This document shows positions 24,666 to 35,149 of a DNA stretch of 64,000 nucleotides, in pieces. Source of the DNA: Flavobacteriaceae bacterium (GTDB lineage Bacteria; Bacteroidota; Bacteroidia; Flavobacteriales; Flavobacteriaceae). Position 1 is the stretch's first letter. Every line of letters begins with the position of its first letter. The translations under genes and the position numbers were made by a program. Location: the NCBI GenBank assembly GCA_947453195.1, contig CANGFO010000003.1:1-64000 (forward strand), written 5' to 3'. The notes beneath the pieces are model-generated. The model made no database searches and had not been told where the DNA came from. It worked only from the letters and a program-made list of their open reading frames with translations.

Positions 24666-25949
24666 ATGCCAATTTTAGCCAATGATCCCAGTCGTAAATC
24701 CTGGATACAAGTTCCAGAAAACAGTGATTTTCCTATTCAGAATATTCCTTTTGGAGTTTTTTTAACCAAGGAAGATGTAATAACAATTGGAACTCGAATT
24801 GGTGATTGCGCTATTGATATGGGAGCCCTTCAACAATTAGGCTATTTTGAAGGAATTGAATTAACTGATGATATGTTCATGCAAGACACCTTGAATGATT
24901 TTATTTCAGATGGAAAAAAAACATGGCGATTGGTTCGAAACAGATTGAGCGAATTATTTGATAGTGAAAATCCTTTACTTCGCGACAATAAAGAACACAG
25001 AGAAATTATCATTTTTAAAATGGAAGACATTGAAATGCAACTTCCGGTTTTAATTGGAGATTACACCGATTTTTATTCCAGTAAAGAACATGCAACTAAT
25101 GTTGGAAAAATGTTTAGAGATCCCGAAAATGCGTTGTTACCAAACTGGCTTCACATTCCGGTTGGGTACCATGGAAGAAGTTCTACTATTGTTCCTTCTG
25201 GAATTCCGGTACACCGCCCTATGGGACAAACGTTACCAAATGGAGAAACTAGTCCTGTATTTGGGCCTTCAAGATTGGTTGATTTTGAATTAGAAACTGC
25301 CTTTATCACCACAGACGTAAATGTTATGGGTGAAAATATTTTAATCAATGAAGCTGAAGATTATATTTTCGGAATGGTATTACTAAACGATTGGAGCGCT
25401 AGAGATATTCAAAAATGGGAATATGTGCCGCTAGGACCTTTCTTAGCCAAAAACTTTGCTTCATCAATTTCTCCTTGGATTATTACTATGGATGCTTTAG
25501 AACCATTTAAAACTAAAGGACCAAAACAAGAGCCAACACCACTTCCCTATTTACAACAAAAAGGAAAACATACCTACGATATCAATCTTGAAGTATATTT
25601 AAAACCAGAAAATGTTGAAGAAAGTTTGATTTCAAAATCCAATTTCAAATACATGTATTGGTCGATGTCACAACAACTAACGCACCATACTTCTAATGGA
25701 TGCAGAGTAAACTCGGGAGACATGATGGGATCTGGAACTATTTCTGGGCCAACTGAAGACAGCTTTGGCTCGATGTTGGAACTAACTTGGGGTGGAAAAA
25801 ACCAAATTACAATGAAAGATGGATCGGAACGAAAATTCATCAACGATAACGACACGGTTACGATTAAAGGATTTTGTCAAAACAGTTCCATGCGAATAGG
25901 CTTTGGTGAAGTCTCTAGTAAACTTCTTCCGCCATTTGTAAGAAAATAA
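24666..25949 (+). CDS. Fumarylacetoacetase
   Basis: A 427-residue enzyme that hydrolyses fumarylacetoacetate to fumarate and acetoacetate, the last step of tyrosine breakdown. The FAH core is clear: VGYHGRSSTIVPSGIPVHRP (catalytic His and Arg), DFELETAFI (metal-binding Glu), LLNDWSARDIQKWEY (metal Asp), and an SH3-like N-terminal domain. I chose the ATG at 24666 (MPILANDPS); the earlier ATG at 24618 overlaps the -7 box and would be untranslated. Confidence 0.95.
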   Translation: MPILANDPSRKSWIQVPENSDFPIQNIPFGVFLTKEDVITIGTRIGDCAIDMGALQQLGYFEGIELTDDMFMQDTLNDFISDGKKTWRLVRNRLSELFDSENPLLRDNKEHREIIIFKMEDIEMQLPVLIGDYTDFYSSKEHATNVGKMFRDPENALLPNWLHIPVGYHGRSSTIVPSGIPVHRPMGQTLPNGETSPVFGPSRLVDFELETAFITTDVNVMGENILINEAEDYIFGMVLLNDWSARDIQKWEYVPLGPFLAKNFASSISPWIITMDALEPFKTKGPKQEPTPLPYLQQKGKHTYDINLEVYLKPENVEESLISKSNFKYMYWSMSQQLTHHTSNGCRVNSGDMMGSGTISGPTEDSFGSMLELTWGGKNQITMKDGSERKFINDNDTVTIKGFCQNSSMRIGFGEVSSKLLPPFVRK

Positions 25950-25955
25950 GACTAT

Positions 25956-25986
25956 AAAAAAAGCAGCTTTAAAGCTGCTTTTTTTT
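25956..25986. terminator. Bidirectional terminator after fumarylacetoacetase
   Basis: AAAGCAGCTTT pairs with AAAGCTGCTTT around 25960-25981, with A and T runs on the two sides. It overlaps the stop codon of the convergent ytxJ-like gene. Confidence 0.85.
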
Positions 25987-26371
25987 ATAAATAGGTTTTG
26001 ATTACTCCTGCATCAATATCGCTATGTGAAGCATTATAAATGCATTTTTCTTTACTGATAATAAGTAATTGAGGTGATTGATGTACCACAGAAAACTTTA
26101 AAGTAATTTCATTTGAGATATCGCGATGATTTAATAAATCTAAATAATAAGGAAGAACATTTTCGTTCGCTTCAAATTCATTTTCGAATTGTCGAAGTGC
26201 CATTCTGCTAATACTGCAACGGGTACTGTGCTTAAAGATTAGAACTAATTTTGAATTAGATGCATCTTCTATTTCATCCAATTGTGAAATATCGGTTAAC
26301 TGCAACCAATTGATTTTTGAATTGGTTTCTTCTTGTGGTGTTGATCCAAAAAAATTATTAAATAAACTCAT
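25985..26371 (-). CDS. YtxJ-like bacillithiol-system monothiol protein
   Basis: A 128-residue thioredoxin-fold protein of the YtxJ family. The line LVLIFKHSTRCSISRMAL carries a single active-site Cys (TRCSIS, where family members often have TCPIS), and HQSPQLLII is the cis-Pro region. YtxJ proteins are thought to act as monothiol bacilliredoxin-like factors, which fits because Flavobacteriaceae make bacillithiol. No signal peptide. Its start lies next to the TGTC-repeat region that precedes clpB, so the two genes may share control. Confidence 0.85.
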   Translation of the reverse strand: MSLFNNFFGSTPQEETNSKINWLQLTDISQLDEIEDASNSKLVLIFKHSTRCSISRMALRQFENEFEANENVLPYYLDLLNHRDISNEITLKFSVVHQSPQLLIISKEKCIYNASHSDIDAGVIKTYL

Positions 26372-26375
26372 AAAT

Positions 26376-26470
26376 TGTCATTTTTTAAGACTTTTTGTCG
26401 TAACTTTATATGGATTTCATCCGAAAAAAGTGTCATTTTGTCTATGATTCGGTATTGGAATACAAATTGT
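26376..26470 (+). promoter_or_regulatory. clpB upstream region: TGTC repeats and sigma-54-like element
   Basis: Four TGTC tetramers precede clpB: 26376-26379, 26396-26399, 26431-26434 and 26439-26442, the last two as TGTCATTTTGTC. Downstream, TTGG at 26455-26458 and TTGT at 26467-26470 are spaced as in a -24/-12 promoter (GG, ten bases, then GT instead of GC). No TAnnTTTG box is seen here. I infer a heat-shock promoter of unusual type. Confidence 0.45.
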
Positions 26471-26528
26471 CCAACATTCTTCAAATATAGAATTTATTAA
26501 TTTAAATTAAACTATAAAAAACACCACA

Positions 26529-29126
26529 ATGAACATAAATAAATTTACAATTAAATCGCAAGAAGCTTTGCAGAAAGCACAGCTAATTGCACAAGAATTG
26601 GGACAACAACAACTTGAAAACGAACACCTCTTTAAAGGTATTCTGGAAGTAGATGAAAATGTTACTCCATTTATTTTGAAAAAACTAAATGTTAACATTG
26701 AACTATTTAAGAAAATATTAGAATCAACCATTCAAAGCTTTCCTAAAGTAACTGGTGGAGAACTTATGTTTTCTCGTGATGCCTCTACCACCCTGAATGA
26801 AGCGGGAATAATAGCTACAAAAAGAAATGATGAGTTTGTTTCGATTGAGCATTTAATTTTGGCAATTTTTAAATCAAAAAGCAAAGTCGCCCAGATATTA
26901 AAAGACCAAGGAGTTACAGAAAAAGCTTTGGATGCTGCTATAACTGAAATGCGAAAAGGCGAACGAGTTACTTCTGCATCTGCAGAAGAAACCTACAATG
27001 CCTTAAGTAAATATGCAAAGAACTTAAATGAATTAGCTCGAAGTGGTAAACTGGATCCAGTTATTGGAAGAGATGAAGAAATAAGAAGAGTATTGCAAAT
27101 TCTTACTCGAAGAACTAAAAACAATCCAATGTTGGTTGGAGAACCAGGTGTTGGAAAAACAGCAATTGCCGAAGGTCTTGCTCATCGAATTGTAGATGGC
27201 GATGTACCTGAAAATCTAAAAGATAAAATTGTATTTTCTTTAGATATGGGAGCCTTAATTGCAGGAGCAAAATATAAAGGGGAATTTGAAGAACGATTAA
27301 AAGCGGTGGTAAAAGAAGTAACTTCTGCCGAAGGCGATATTGTTCTTTTTATTGATGAAATACACACGCTTGTAGGTGCTGGAGGTGGTGAAGGCGCTAT
27401 GGATGCTGCCAATATATTAAAACCGGCTTTGGCTCGTGGCGAACTTCGTGCAATTGGCGCCACCACATTTGATGAATACCAAAAATATTTTGAAAAGGAC
27501 AAAGCTTTAGAGCGTCGATTCCAAAAAATAATGGTTGAAGAACCCGATACCGAAAGTGCGATTTCAATATTGAGAGGAATTAAAGAAAAATACGAGACCC
27601 ATCACAAAGTTCGAATTCAAGATGATGCCATTATTGCTTCGGTAGAATTATCGCAACGCTATATTACCAATCGTTTTCTTCCAGATAAAGCAATTGATTT
27701 AATGGATGAAGCGGCCTCAAAACTTAGAATGGAAATCAATTCCAAACCAGAAGAACTGGATGTATTGGATCGGAAAATCATGCAGTTGGAAATTGAAATA
27801 GAAGCTATCAAAAGAGAAAAAGATGAGAATAAGTTGAAAGGACTTGGTTTGGATTTAGCGAATTTAAAAGAAGACCGAAATGAAATTTACACCAAATGGA
27901 AATCGGAAAAAGATGTAGTTGATTCAATTCAGTCAGTTAAACAAGAAATTGAAGATTTTAAATTGGATGCTGAACGAGCAGAACGTGATGGTGATTATGG
28001 AAAAGTAGCTGAGATTCGCTTCGGAAAAATTAAAGAAGCACAAGAGCGTTTGGATGCATTGCAAATCACATTAGCCGAAAACCAATCGGGCACTTCTTTA
28101 ATTAAAGAAGAAGTTACTCGTGAAGACATTGCAGAAGTTGTGGCTAAATGGACCGGAATTCCGGTGATGAAAATGCTTCAAGGTGAAAGAGAAAAACTCT
28201 TGAAATTAGAGGAAGAATTGCACCATCGTGTTGTGGGACAAGAAGAAGCCATTGAAGCAGTTAGTGATGCCGTAAGAAGAAGTCGCGCTGGATTGCAAGA
28301 CATGAAAAAACCAGTTGGAACCTTCTTATTTCTTGGAACAACGGGTGTTGGAAAAACCGAATTAGCCAAAGCTTTAGCCGAATATTTATTTGACGATGAA
28401 AATGCAATGACCCGAATAGATATGAGTGAATACCAAGAACGCCATAGCGTGAGCCGATTAGTTGGTGCGCCTCCTGGATATGTTGGTTATGATGAAGGCG
28501 GACAATTAACCGAAGCCGTTCGAAGAAAACCCTATTCTGTAATTTTATTGGATGAAATTGAAAAAGCACATCCGGATACTTTTAACATTTTACTACAAGT
28601 ACTTGATGAAGGAAGATTGACGGATAATAAAGGTCGGGTTGCAGATTTTAAAAACACGATCATTATAATGACTTCTAATATAGGAAGTGCAATAATTCAG
28701 GAGAAATTTGAAAATTTAAAAGGTGGAATTGAGGCTGCAACTGAGGCTGCAAAAACGGAAGTATTAGGCTTATTAAAACAAATGGTGCGCCCTGAATTCA
28801 TTAATAGAATAGATGAAATTGTAATGTTTACACCATTAACTTCTGATAATATTAAAGAAATTGTGGGACTTCAATTGAAAGGCGTAATTAAAATGCTTGC
28901 AGAACAAAACATTACAATGGATGCTACTCCAGAAGCCATTAGCCATTTATCTGAAAAAGGATATGATCCACAGTATGGAGCAAGACCAGTAAAAAGAGTG
29001 ATTCAACGCGAAGTATTGAATCAACTTTCTAAAGAGATTCTAGCTGGCAAAGTTACAACGGATAGTATTATTTTATTGGATAGTTTTGATGGACAATTAG
29101 TATTTAGAAATCAAAATGAATTGTAA
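26529..29126 (+). CDS. clpB: ATP-dependent disaggregase ClpB
   Basis: An 865-residue Hsp100 chaperone that rescues aggregated proteins with DnaK. Layout: N-domain (1-145), first AAA+ with [15 protein letters not shown] near residue 205 and [11 protein letters not shown], a coiled-coil middle domain (about 405-520), second AAA+ with [16 protein letters not shown] near 605, and the C-terminal D2 small domain. Full family length, no defects. It has no neighbour in its operon; stress control is suggested by the unusual upstream region. Confidence 0.98.
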   Translation: MNINKFTIKSQEALQKAQLIAQELGQQQLENEHLFKGILEVDENVTPFILKKLNVNIELFKKILESTIQSFPKVTGGELMFSRDASTTLNEAGIIATKRNDEFVSIEHLILAIFKSKSKVAQILKDQGVTEKALDAAITEMRKGERVTSASAEETYNALSKYAKNLNELARSGKLDPVIGRDEEIRRVLQILTRRTKNNPMLVGEPGVGKTAIAEGLAHRIVDGDVPENLKDKIVFSLDMGALIAGAKYKGEFEERLKAVVKEVTSAEGDIVLFIDEIHTLVGAGGGEGAMDAANILKPALARGELRAIGATTFDEYQKYFEKDKALERRFQKIMVEEPDTESAISILRGIKEKYETHHKVRIQDDAIIASVELSQRYITNRFLPDKAIDLMDEAASKLRMEINSKPEELDVLDRKIMQLEIEIEAIKREKDENKLKGLGLDLANLKEDRNEIYTKWKSEKDVVDSIQSVKQEIEDFKLDAERAERDGDYGKVAEIRFGKIKEAQERLDALQITLAENQSGTSLIKEEVTREDIAEVVAKWTGIPVMKMLQGEREKLLKLEEELHHRVVGQEEAIEAVSDAVRRSRAGLQDMKKPVGTFLFLGTTGVGKTELAKALAEYLFDDENAMTRIDMSEYQERHSVSRLVGAPPGYVGYDEGGQLTEAVRRKPYSVILLDEIEKAHPDTFNILLQVLDEGRLTDNKGRVADFKNTIIIMTSNIGSAIIQEKFENLKGGIEAATEAAKTEVLGLLKQMVRPEFINRIDEIVMFTPLTSDNIKEIVGLQLKGVIKMLAEQNITMDATPEAISHLSEKGYDPQYGARPVKRVIQREVLNQLSKEILAGKVTTDSIILLDSFDGQLVFRNQNEL

Positions 29127-29129
29127 TAA

Positions 29130-29156
29130 AAAAAGGCCCGCAATTGCGGGCCTTTA
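29130..29156. terminator. Terminator between clpB and M1 aminopeptidase gene
   Basis: AAAGGCCCGC (29132-29141), loop AATT, GCGGGCCTTT (29146-29155). G+C-rich stem; the minus strand has a seven-T run, the plus strand only a short one, so it works best for the minus-strand gene. Confidence 0.85.
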
Positions 29157-29172
29157 AAATACTATTAAATTA

Positions 29173-31422
29173 TTATTTTTCTCTAGTAAAATCAAAGCTT
29201 TGAGGGCCAGCACTTAATGTAAAAGCATCTTTAGCTTCATTAAACTGAATCACTAAACCAGCTTGATCAAGTGTGAATTTTCCAGCTCCTTTGTTATCTA
29301 AAGATGTAGCAGGTTGCCCAGGAGAATTAATTACCAAACTCTCTTCTTCTTCAGTAAAAGTAATTTTAATAGGGAGTTTAGCACTTGAAAATTTACCTAA
29401 ATACGGCGCCAATGATTCTACTTTTGTAATTCCATTTTTTTCATTGGTCCAAACATTATTTTCAGAATTACTGTCTGGTAAATTAGTATCTGGATCAATA
29501 GTAATCGAATCTAATTCTTCAGTAGTATCGACTTTAAATGTCCAATCTGCGTTACGTTCCCAAATTTCGACAGGAAGTGATTTTCTAGATACAGCTCCGC
29601 TTTTAGTTTTAATTTCTACTACTACTGGCATCACCATTTTTTCTAAATTTTCAATAGTAATAACTGCACCATTTTTAGCATCACCTTTTACATATTTAAC
29701 TTTAGAAATTCCTTGATCTAATTTCCAATTATTTAAGAACCAACTTCTCCAAAACCAACCTAAATCTTCTCCAGCTACATTTTCGATTGTTCTAAAGAAA
29801 TCATCAGGCATAGGATGTTTAAAAGCCCAACGCTCTGTATAAGTTCTAAAAGCTTTATCAAAACGTTCTTTACCTAATACATTATTACGCAACATATCCA
29901 ATCCTGCGCCTGGTTTGTAATAAGCTAAAATACCTAAATTAGCTTCTTTTAAATTATCTGGTGCCGCCATAACTGGCTCCAAACTAGGATCGGTAAGCAT
30001 TTCAGAAGATTGGTGCATATTTTGTTCTGGTTGCTTGTATTCTCCATTATTGAAATCTTGAGAACTCAATCCATTAATAAAAGTATTAAAACCTTCATCC
30101 ATCCAAGCAAATAAACGCTCATTAGAACCCACAATCATTGGATACCAACCATGACCAAATTCATGATCTGTAACTCCCCAAAGCTCTGCTCCTTTTGATT
30201 TTATTTCACAGAAAACAATTCCTGGGTATTCCATACCACCTTCATTTCCCGCTACGTTTGTAGCCACTGGATAAGGGAATTCAAACCATCTTTTAGAATA
30301 ATTTTCAATAGATGTTTTAGTGTATTCTGTAGCTCTACTCCAAGCATCTTGACCGTCCGATTCTACAGGATAAGTAGAAATTGCCAATGCTTTTTTACCG
30401 CTAGGTAAATTAATTCGTGCTGCATCTACAATAAATGCTGCAGAGGATGCCCAAGATACATCTCGAGCATTTTTAATTTTAAATTTCCAAGTTAAAGTCG
30501 ATTTTCCTTCAGGGCGAGTTGCGACTTGCGTCACTTCCTCCGCAGTACGAATCATAACCGTTTTATCACTTGCTTTAGCAGCAGCCCAACGTTTTTGTTG
30601 CTCAGCAGTATACACTTCAGACGGGTTTTGCAGTTCACCAGAACACACTACAATATGACTTGCTGGAGCAGTAATAGCAACATCAAAATCACCATATTCT
30701 AAATAAAATTCTCCTGGTCCAAGGTATGGATTGGTATTCCAACCACGAACATCGTCATACACACACATTCTAGGATACCATTGTGCAATAGTGAAAATTT
30801 TTCCGTTTTTAGTATCAACAACTCCCATTCTATCCGATCCATAATCTGGAGAAATGAATGAAAATTCTATTTTAAGTTTTACCGAAGCACCATTTCCGTT
30901 TAATTCTTGTGGAAGATTTACTTGCATACGCGTATCAACAACGGTATAAGTCGCTTCTTTCTCAACAGCTTTACCACCCAAAGTATAAATAACTTTAAGT
31001 GATTTTATTCTGATTCCACCATCAAAATCTTGCCCTTTAGCTCCATTTCTACTTCCTTTTAAAGGAATAATTGCATTACCACGAGAATCTTTTTTGAATA
31101 AATTTTGCTCCACATTCATCCATAAAAAGCCCAATTTATCTGGACTGTTATTGGTGTAAGTTAAAATTTCGGAACCAATTATCTCTTTAGATTGCTCATT
31201 CAAGCTTGCCGTTAAAGAATAATCAGCTCTGTTTTGCCAGTATTTAGCACCTGGCTGTCCGCTTGCAGATCGAGTCTCTGTAGCGTTTTTGGTGTAAAAA
31301 TTATTAGCGAAAGTTTCGTTGTAATTATAATTCGATGAAGGCTTAGTTTCCTGAGCTTTTAAAGAAGAAAATCCACAAAACAAAGCGCTAAAAAAGAATG
31401 CTTTTGTAATAAAATTTTTCAT
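29173..31422 (-). CDS. Secreted M1-family metallopeptidase
   Basis: A 749-residue zinc aminopeptidase-like protein. Residues 1-24 are a signal peptide (ends LKAQ). The exopeptidase-type motif NEGGMEYPG is near residue 395 and the zinc site HEFGH near 419, with the third ligand Glu in WMDEGFNTF 18 residues on. The catalytic Glu and all three zinc ligands are intact. The C-terminal 180 residues are beta-rich and family-typical. It is exported to the periplasm or surface and would cleave peptides from their N-termini. No type IX secretion sorting domain is apparent at the C-terminus. Confidence 0.93.
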   Translation of the reverse strand: MKNFITKAFFFSALFCGFSSLKAQETKPSSNYNYNETFANNFYTKNATETRSASGQPGAKYWQNRADYSLTASLNEQSKEIIGSEILTYTNNSPDKLGFLWMNVEQNLFKKDSRGNAIIPLKGSRNGAKGQDFDGGIRIKSLKVIYTLGGKAVEKEATYTVVDTRMQVNLPQELNGNGASVKLKIEFSFISPDYGSDRMGVVDTKNGKIFTIAQWYPRMCVYDDVRGWNTNPYLGPGEFYLEYGDFDVAITAPASHIVVCSGELQNPSEVYTAEQQKRWAAAKASDKTVMIRTAEEVTQVATRPEGKSTLTWKFKIKNARDVSWASSAAFIVDAARINLPSGKKALAISTYPVESDGQDAWSRATEYTKTSIENYSKRWFEFPYPVATNVAGNEGGMEYPGIVFCEIKSKGAELWGVTDHEFGHGWYPMIVGSNERLFAWMDEGFNTFINGLSSQDFNNGEYKQPEQNMHQSSEMLTDPSLEPVMAAPDNLKEANLGILAYYKPGAGLDMLRNNVLGKERFDKAFRTYTERWAFKHPMPDDFFRTIENVAGEDLGWFWRSWFLNNWKLDQGISKVKYVKGDAKNGAVITIENLEKMVMPVVVEIKTKSGAVSRKSLPVEIWERNADWTFKVDTTEELDSITIDPDTNLPDSNSENNVWTNEKNGITKVESLAPYLGKFSSAKLPIKITFTEEEESLVINSPGQPATSLDNKGAGKFTLDQAGLVIQFNEAKDAFTLSAGPQSFDFTREK

Positions 31423-31577
31423 AGATTAGAATTGGTTAATTGATCAAACAAATAAAAGAAAAAATTGCTTTTGATTTTCACAAAATCATTTAAATAAGTC
31501 TTAATAAAATGTTATTTGTTACATATCAAAAAACTATGGCTGCTTTTGCTACTTTTACGAAATAAAAAAAAATCAAA

Positions 31578-32138
31578 ATGCTAGAAATTAATTTCCATCC
31601 TTTTAAAAATTTAGAAAGCAAACGGCTTCTGCTTAGACGAGTTATTGAAACAGATGTTGATGAGATTTTTGAGCTTCGAAGCAATCCGGAAACGATGAAG
31701 TTTATTCCTCGACCTTTAGCAAAAACAAAGGAAGATGCATTAATACATTTAAAAACGATTGACGAAAATATAGAAAACAACAAAGGCATTAATTGGGCAA
31801 TAACTTTAAAAGGAAATCCAAAATTAATTGGAATTATTGGTCATTATAGATTACAACCAGAAAACCACCGCTGCGAAATTGGGTACATGATTTTGCCCCA
31901 ATATAACGGACAAGGAATTGTAACCGAAGCCATTCAATTGATTTTAGAATATGGGTTTGATGATTTACAAATGCATTCTATAGAAGCCGTAATCGATCCC
32001 GAAAATAAAGCATCTGAAAGAGTTTTACAAAAAAATGGGTTTGTGAAAGAAGCGCATATCCTAGAAAATGAATTATGGGATGGAAAGTTTTGGGATACCG
32101 TAATTTACTCTATTTTAAAAAGAAATTTTAAAGGATAA
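31578..32138 (+). CDS. GNAT acetyltransferase (RimJ/RimL-like)
   Basis: A 186-residue GCN5-related N-acetyltransferase. LESKRLLLRRVIETDVDEIFELRSNPE is the start of the fold; IGYMILPQYNGQGIVTEA holds the acetyl-CoA pyrophosphate loop (QYNGQG), and ASERVLQKNGFVKE is the C-terminal hallmark. Members acetylate ribosomal protein N-termini, amino acids or antibiotics; the substrate here is not determinable. Convergent with the DUF2132 gene, 4 bases apart. Confidence 0.92.
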   Translation: MLEINFHPFKNLESKRLLLRRVIETDVDEIFELRSNPETMKFIPRPLAKTKEDALIHLKTIDENIENNKGINWAITLKGNPKLIGIIGHYRLQPENHRCEIGYMILPQYNGQGIVTEAIQLILEYGFDDLQMHSIEAVIDPENKASERVLQKNGFVKEAHILENELWDGKFWDTVIYSILKRNFKG

Positions 32139-32142
32139 CAAA

Positions 32143-32376
32143 CTACTCTTTAGCTAGTTTAGGCAAAGTCCTAATGTATAATTCTTCTACTTTTTTTCGA
32201 GCCCAATCGGTTTTTCGTAAAAAAGTCAAACTTGATTTAATTGATGGATTAACTGTAAAACATTTAATTTTTATCAGTTCGCTCAAAGTATCAAAGCCAT
32301 AAAAAAGAACTAATTGATCTAGAATCTTTTGTAATGTAACTCCGTGTAAGGAATCTTTCGATTTGTTGTTTTTCAT
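32143..32376 (-). CDS. DUF2132 (VF530-like) small protein
   Basis: A 77-residue protein matching DUF2132/VF530: LHGVTLQKILDQLVLFYGFDTL, then IKCFTVNPSIKSSLTFLRKTDWARKKVE. The family is a small helical fold thought to bind DNA, with no defined role. I chose ATG at 32376; the in-frame ATG 42 bases upstream would add a Phe-rich stretch foreign to the family. It lies 46 bases after gldG and could be on its transcript. Confidence 0.88.
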   Translation of the reverse strand: MKNNKSKDSLHGVTLQKILDQLVLFYGFDTLSELIKIKCFTVNPSIKSSLTFLRKTDWARKKVEELYIRTLPKLAKE

Positions 32377-32422
32377 CAGGTAAATAAAAATAAAAAAAAA
32401 TACATTTAATTTAAACAATCTT

Positions 32423-34120
32423 TTATTTGCTGTATTTTTTCTTTCTCAAGAAGGTAAAAACTACTCCAAACAACAACACTAAAGTAATTGGTAATCCAAT
32501 AGTTAGTGTTTGAGAATAAGTGTAGTTTTCTGTTACTTTTTGAGTGTCTAAAATGGGCAATTCTACTGATTTACTTCTAATATTTATTAAACCATTATCA
32601 TCCAATAAATAATTAACGCAATTCAGCATAAACTCTTTATTGGCATATAAATTATTAGTCCATTTATCAAATCCCAACTCCAAAGGTTGAAAATTTTTAT
32701 CTAATTGATTTCTTACTACATCACCATCCGAAATTAGAATCATTTTAGACTCTTTTCCTGCAGGAATAAAATCTTTTTCAGCAAATGGAAGCACCCTATT
32801 TTGATAAACCGAATTAAATTTCCCTTCTAATAATACTGCAACCGGAATGTTACCGCTACCCGAAAACTCTTTTTGCTCTGGACGGTCTTGAACCATATTT
32901 AGGTTGACTTGTGTTGGGGTACCCACCGATTTTGAATAAAGTGAACTTTGGAGTAAAACTGTCTTTTTGATGTTATTTTTAAGAACTTCAATTGGATTAG
33001 CAAATTCAAATTTTATTCCGTCAAGATTACTTACAATTGGATTCGTTTTCGTCGGATCTAAATTTGCAACTGGATAAATCATTGGCGAATAAAGCCAAGG
33101 AAACTTTGTGTATTGCGTGGCACTCCCCTGCTGACCTGTAGCTAAAGAAATTGGCGTTGCCATAATATCTTTAATCAAATCGGGTTTTATTCGTACTCCA
33201 TATTTAAAGAACAGATCATTTAAATTTAAGTCTCTTGGAAATGCCATGTTCTCACCTGTATTCATCAAACTGTCCATTTCCATATTAACTTGATCTACAA
33301 GCCATATTGTTTTTCCACCATGCATTAAATACTGATCTAAAACCTGTTTTTCAGAATCTGTAAATGCTTCCGTAGGTTTCGCAATTATGGCTAAATCGTA
33401 TTTTTTTAATTCTTTTAAGGTATTTTCTGGACTTTTCGCCACAGAATCTAATGTAAAAGGACCAATAAAATAATTTTCACGTACTGACTTTAAAAAATCT
33501 GCTAATAACAAATCATGAAGTTCGCCATTTCCTTTTATGATCGCTACCTTTTTTTCTCGGTTTTTGGTTACCGTATTAAAAGCGTTAGAAAAAGCATATT
33601 CTAGATGTTGTACTGAACTGACCACTTTTTGTGCCGTTGAAGCACCCATCATATTTTTTAATAAAGGAACTTTCGCACTTTTATTTCCATAACTAATCAC
33701 AGCCCAAGGAAAAACAATTTCTTGTGTTTGTTTTCCTTTTTCATCAAGTGTTACATTCAAAGGAGTTAATCCTCTATCATAAAATTGCTGAAGCGTTTTA
33801 TCTCGCTCTTCTTCTTTATCTAAGGGATTTACAAATTGAAAGATGACATTAGAATTATAGGCTTTAAATTCCTCTAAAAGCTGTTGGGTTTCGGTTTGCA
33901 ATTTTTTGAATTCGCCTGGAAAATTTCCTTCTAAGAATACATCCACATAAAGTGGTTCTTTCACTTCACTTAAAATAGTTAAGGATGTTTGAGAAAGTGT
34001 ATAACGTTTATCTTCAGTTAAATCAAAACGTTTAAATAGAAAATGTCCAGCAAAATTAACCGCCATTATTACAAAAATAATGGTAAAAAGGCTTTTTAAA
34101 TTAGGGTTCTTATTTTCCAT
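32423..34120 (-). CDS. gldG: Gliding-motility ABC transporter component GldG
   Basis: A 565-residue protein with one membrane helix near the N-terminus (residues 12-32), a large periplasmic region, and a second helix near the C-terminus (about 538-558) followed by FLRKKKYSK. RFDLTEDKRYTLSQTSLTIL is the GldG/auxiliary ABC hallmark. In Flavobacterium johnsoniae GldA (ATPase), GldF and GldG are required for gliding. The ATG overlaps the stop of gldF. gldA is not in the window, as is usual. Presence here predicts gliding ability but does not prove it, since the secretion genes lie elsewhere. Confidence 0.93.
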   Translation of the reverse strand: MENKNPNLKSLFTIIFVIMAVNFAGHFLFKRFDLTEDKRYTLSQTSLTILSEVKEPLYVDVFLEGNFPGEFKKLQTETQQLLEEFKAYNSNVIFQFVNPLDKEEERDKTLQQFYDRGLTPLNVTLDEKGKQTQEIVFPWAVISYGNKSAKVPLLKNMMGASTAQKVVSSVQHLEYAFSNAFNTVTKNREKKVAIIKGNGELHDLLLADFLKSVRENYFIGPFTLDSVAKSPENTLKELKKYDLAIIAKPTEAFTDSEKQVLDQYLMHGGKTIWLVDQVNMEMDSLMNTGENMAFPRDLNLNDLFFKYGVRIKPDLIKDIMATPISLATGQQGSATQYTKFPWLYSPMIYPVANLDPTKTNPIVSNLDGIKFEFANPIEVLKNNIKKTVLLQSSLYSKSVGTPTQVNLNMVQDRPEQKEFSGSGNIPVAVLLEGKFNSVYQNRVLPFAEKDFIPAGKESKMILISDGDVVRNQLDKNFQPLELGFDKWTNNLYANKEFMLNCVNYLLDDNGLINIRSKSVELPILDTQKVTENYTYSQTLTIGLPITLVLLFGVVFTFLRKKKYSK

Positions 34121-34845
34121 TATGATTTAAGCAATTTAAGTTTGTAAACAGTAACCGATAAGAATAAGGTAGTGATACTCATAAAATAAATAGCATCGCG
34201 GGTATCAATAACACCTCGACTCATGCTTTTAAAATGATTGTCCATTCCGAAGAAAGCAATGAACTCTTGCCAATCTTTAAACTGTGAGGCAATTCCTTGG
34301 AAACCAAAATATAGAAAAAAGCATAAAAAAACAGAAACTATAAAGGCTACAATTTGATTTTCTGAAAGGGAAGAGGTGAAAATCCCTATTGCAGTGTATC
34401 CCGAAATTAAAAATAACAAACCAAAATAAGATCCTAAAGTACTTCCCATATCGAGATTCCCTTCGGGCATACCCAAAACATAAATTACATATACATAAAT
34501 AAATGTTGGGATAATAGCAATAATGATTAATGCAAAAGCACCCAGATATTTGCCAATTACAATTTCCCATATTGAAATGGGTTTAGTTAAAAGCAATTCT
34601 AATGTTCCTTGCTTCATTTCATCCGAAAAACTGCGCATGGTTACTGCGGGAATCAGAAAAATTAATATCCATGGTGAAATAGTAAAGAATGGCGATAAAT
34701 CGGCAAACCCGCTATTTAAAATATTGTAATCTCCATCGAAAACCCAGAGGAATAATCCGTTAAGCAACAAGAAAATTGCGATTACTAAATATCCAATAGG
34801 CGAACCAAAAAAGGATTTTATTTCTCTTAATAATAATGATTTCAT
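34120..34845 (-). CDS. gldF: Gliding-motility ABC transporter permease GldF
   Basis: A 241-residue ABC-2-type permease with six hydrophobic segments. REIKSFFGSPIGYLVIAIFL and SFSDEMKQGTLELLLTKPIS are the ABC-2 hallmarks. It forms the membrane part of the GldAFG transporter and shares one base with the start of gldG. Third of a set that begins with the SAM hydrolase gene: 274-, 190- and 98-residue proteins precede it within a few bases each, so gldFG is probably transcribed from the divergent region near 36600. Confidence 0.94.
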   Translation of the reverse strand: MKSLLLREIKSFFGSPIGYLVIAIFLLLNGLFLWVFDGDYNILNSGFADLSPFFTISPWILIFLIPAVTMRSFSDEMKQGTLELLLTKPISIWEIVIGKYLGAFALIIIAIIPTFIYVYVIYVLGMPEGNLDMGSTLGSYFGLLFLISGYTAIGIFTSSLSENQIVAFIVSVFLCFFLYFGFQGIASQFKDWQEFIAFFGMDNHFKSMSRGVIDTRDAIYFMSITTLFLSVTVYKLKLLKS

Positions 34846-34849
34846 ATAT

Positions 34850-35146
34850 TTATTCTAAGGTAACTAATTTATCTACACTCCAAGCTTCTGGCTTGTCGTT
34901 GAATAACTTTTTTGTAAATGTCCACACTTCATCAAACAACGCCGAGTTCCTGTAATTTTCTAAATCTGCTTCGGTTTCCCAATAACTATAAGTGAATAGA
35001 ATACATGGATTGGTTTTATCCTGATACAATTCTAGAAAACGATTTCCTGGCGCATTTCGTATGTGGGTTTTCATTAATTCGAAATTTTCCAAAAAAGCTG
35101 GAATATTTTCTTCATGAAACGACATTTTCACTATTCGTACAAACAT
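34850..35146 (-). CDS. Antibiotic biosynthesis monooxygenase-like protein
   Basis: A 98-residue ABM-domain protein (dimeric alpha/beta barrel). MFVRIVKMSFHEENIPAFLENF and CILFTYSYWETEADLENYRNS are the family's strands and the helix that packs the dimer. Related proteins are quinol monooxygenases or haem-degrading enzymes; here the reaction is unknown. Gaps of 3 and 4 bases to its neighbours place it in the gldFG operon. Confidence 0.85.
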   Translation of the reverse strand: MFVRIVKMSFHEENIPAFLENFELMKTHIRNAPGNRFLELYQDKTNPCILFTYSYWETEADLENYRNSALFDEVWTFTKKLFNDKPEAWSVDKLVTLE

Positions 35147-35149
35147 ATA

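Noticed and set aside
27182..28569. Antisense frames of 63-106 residues within clpB
   Set aside because: Overlap a fully conserved gene; codon patterns are those of the complement.
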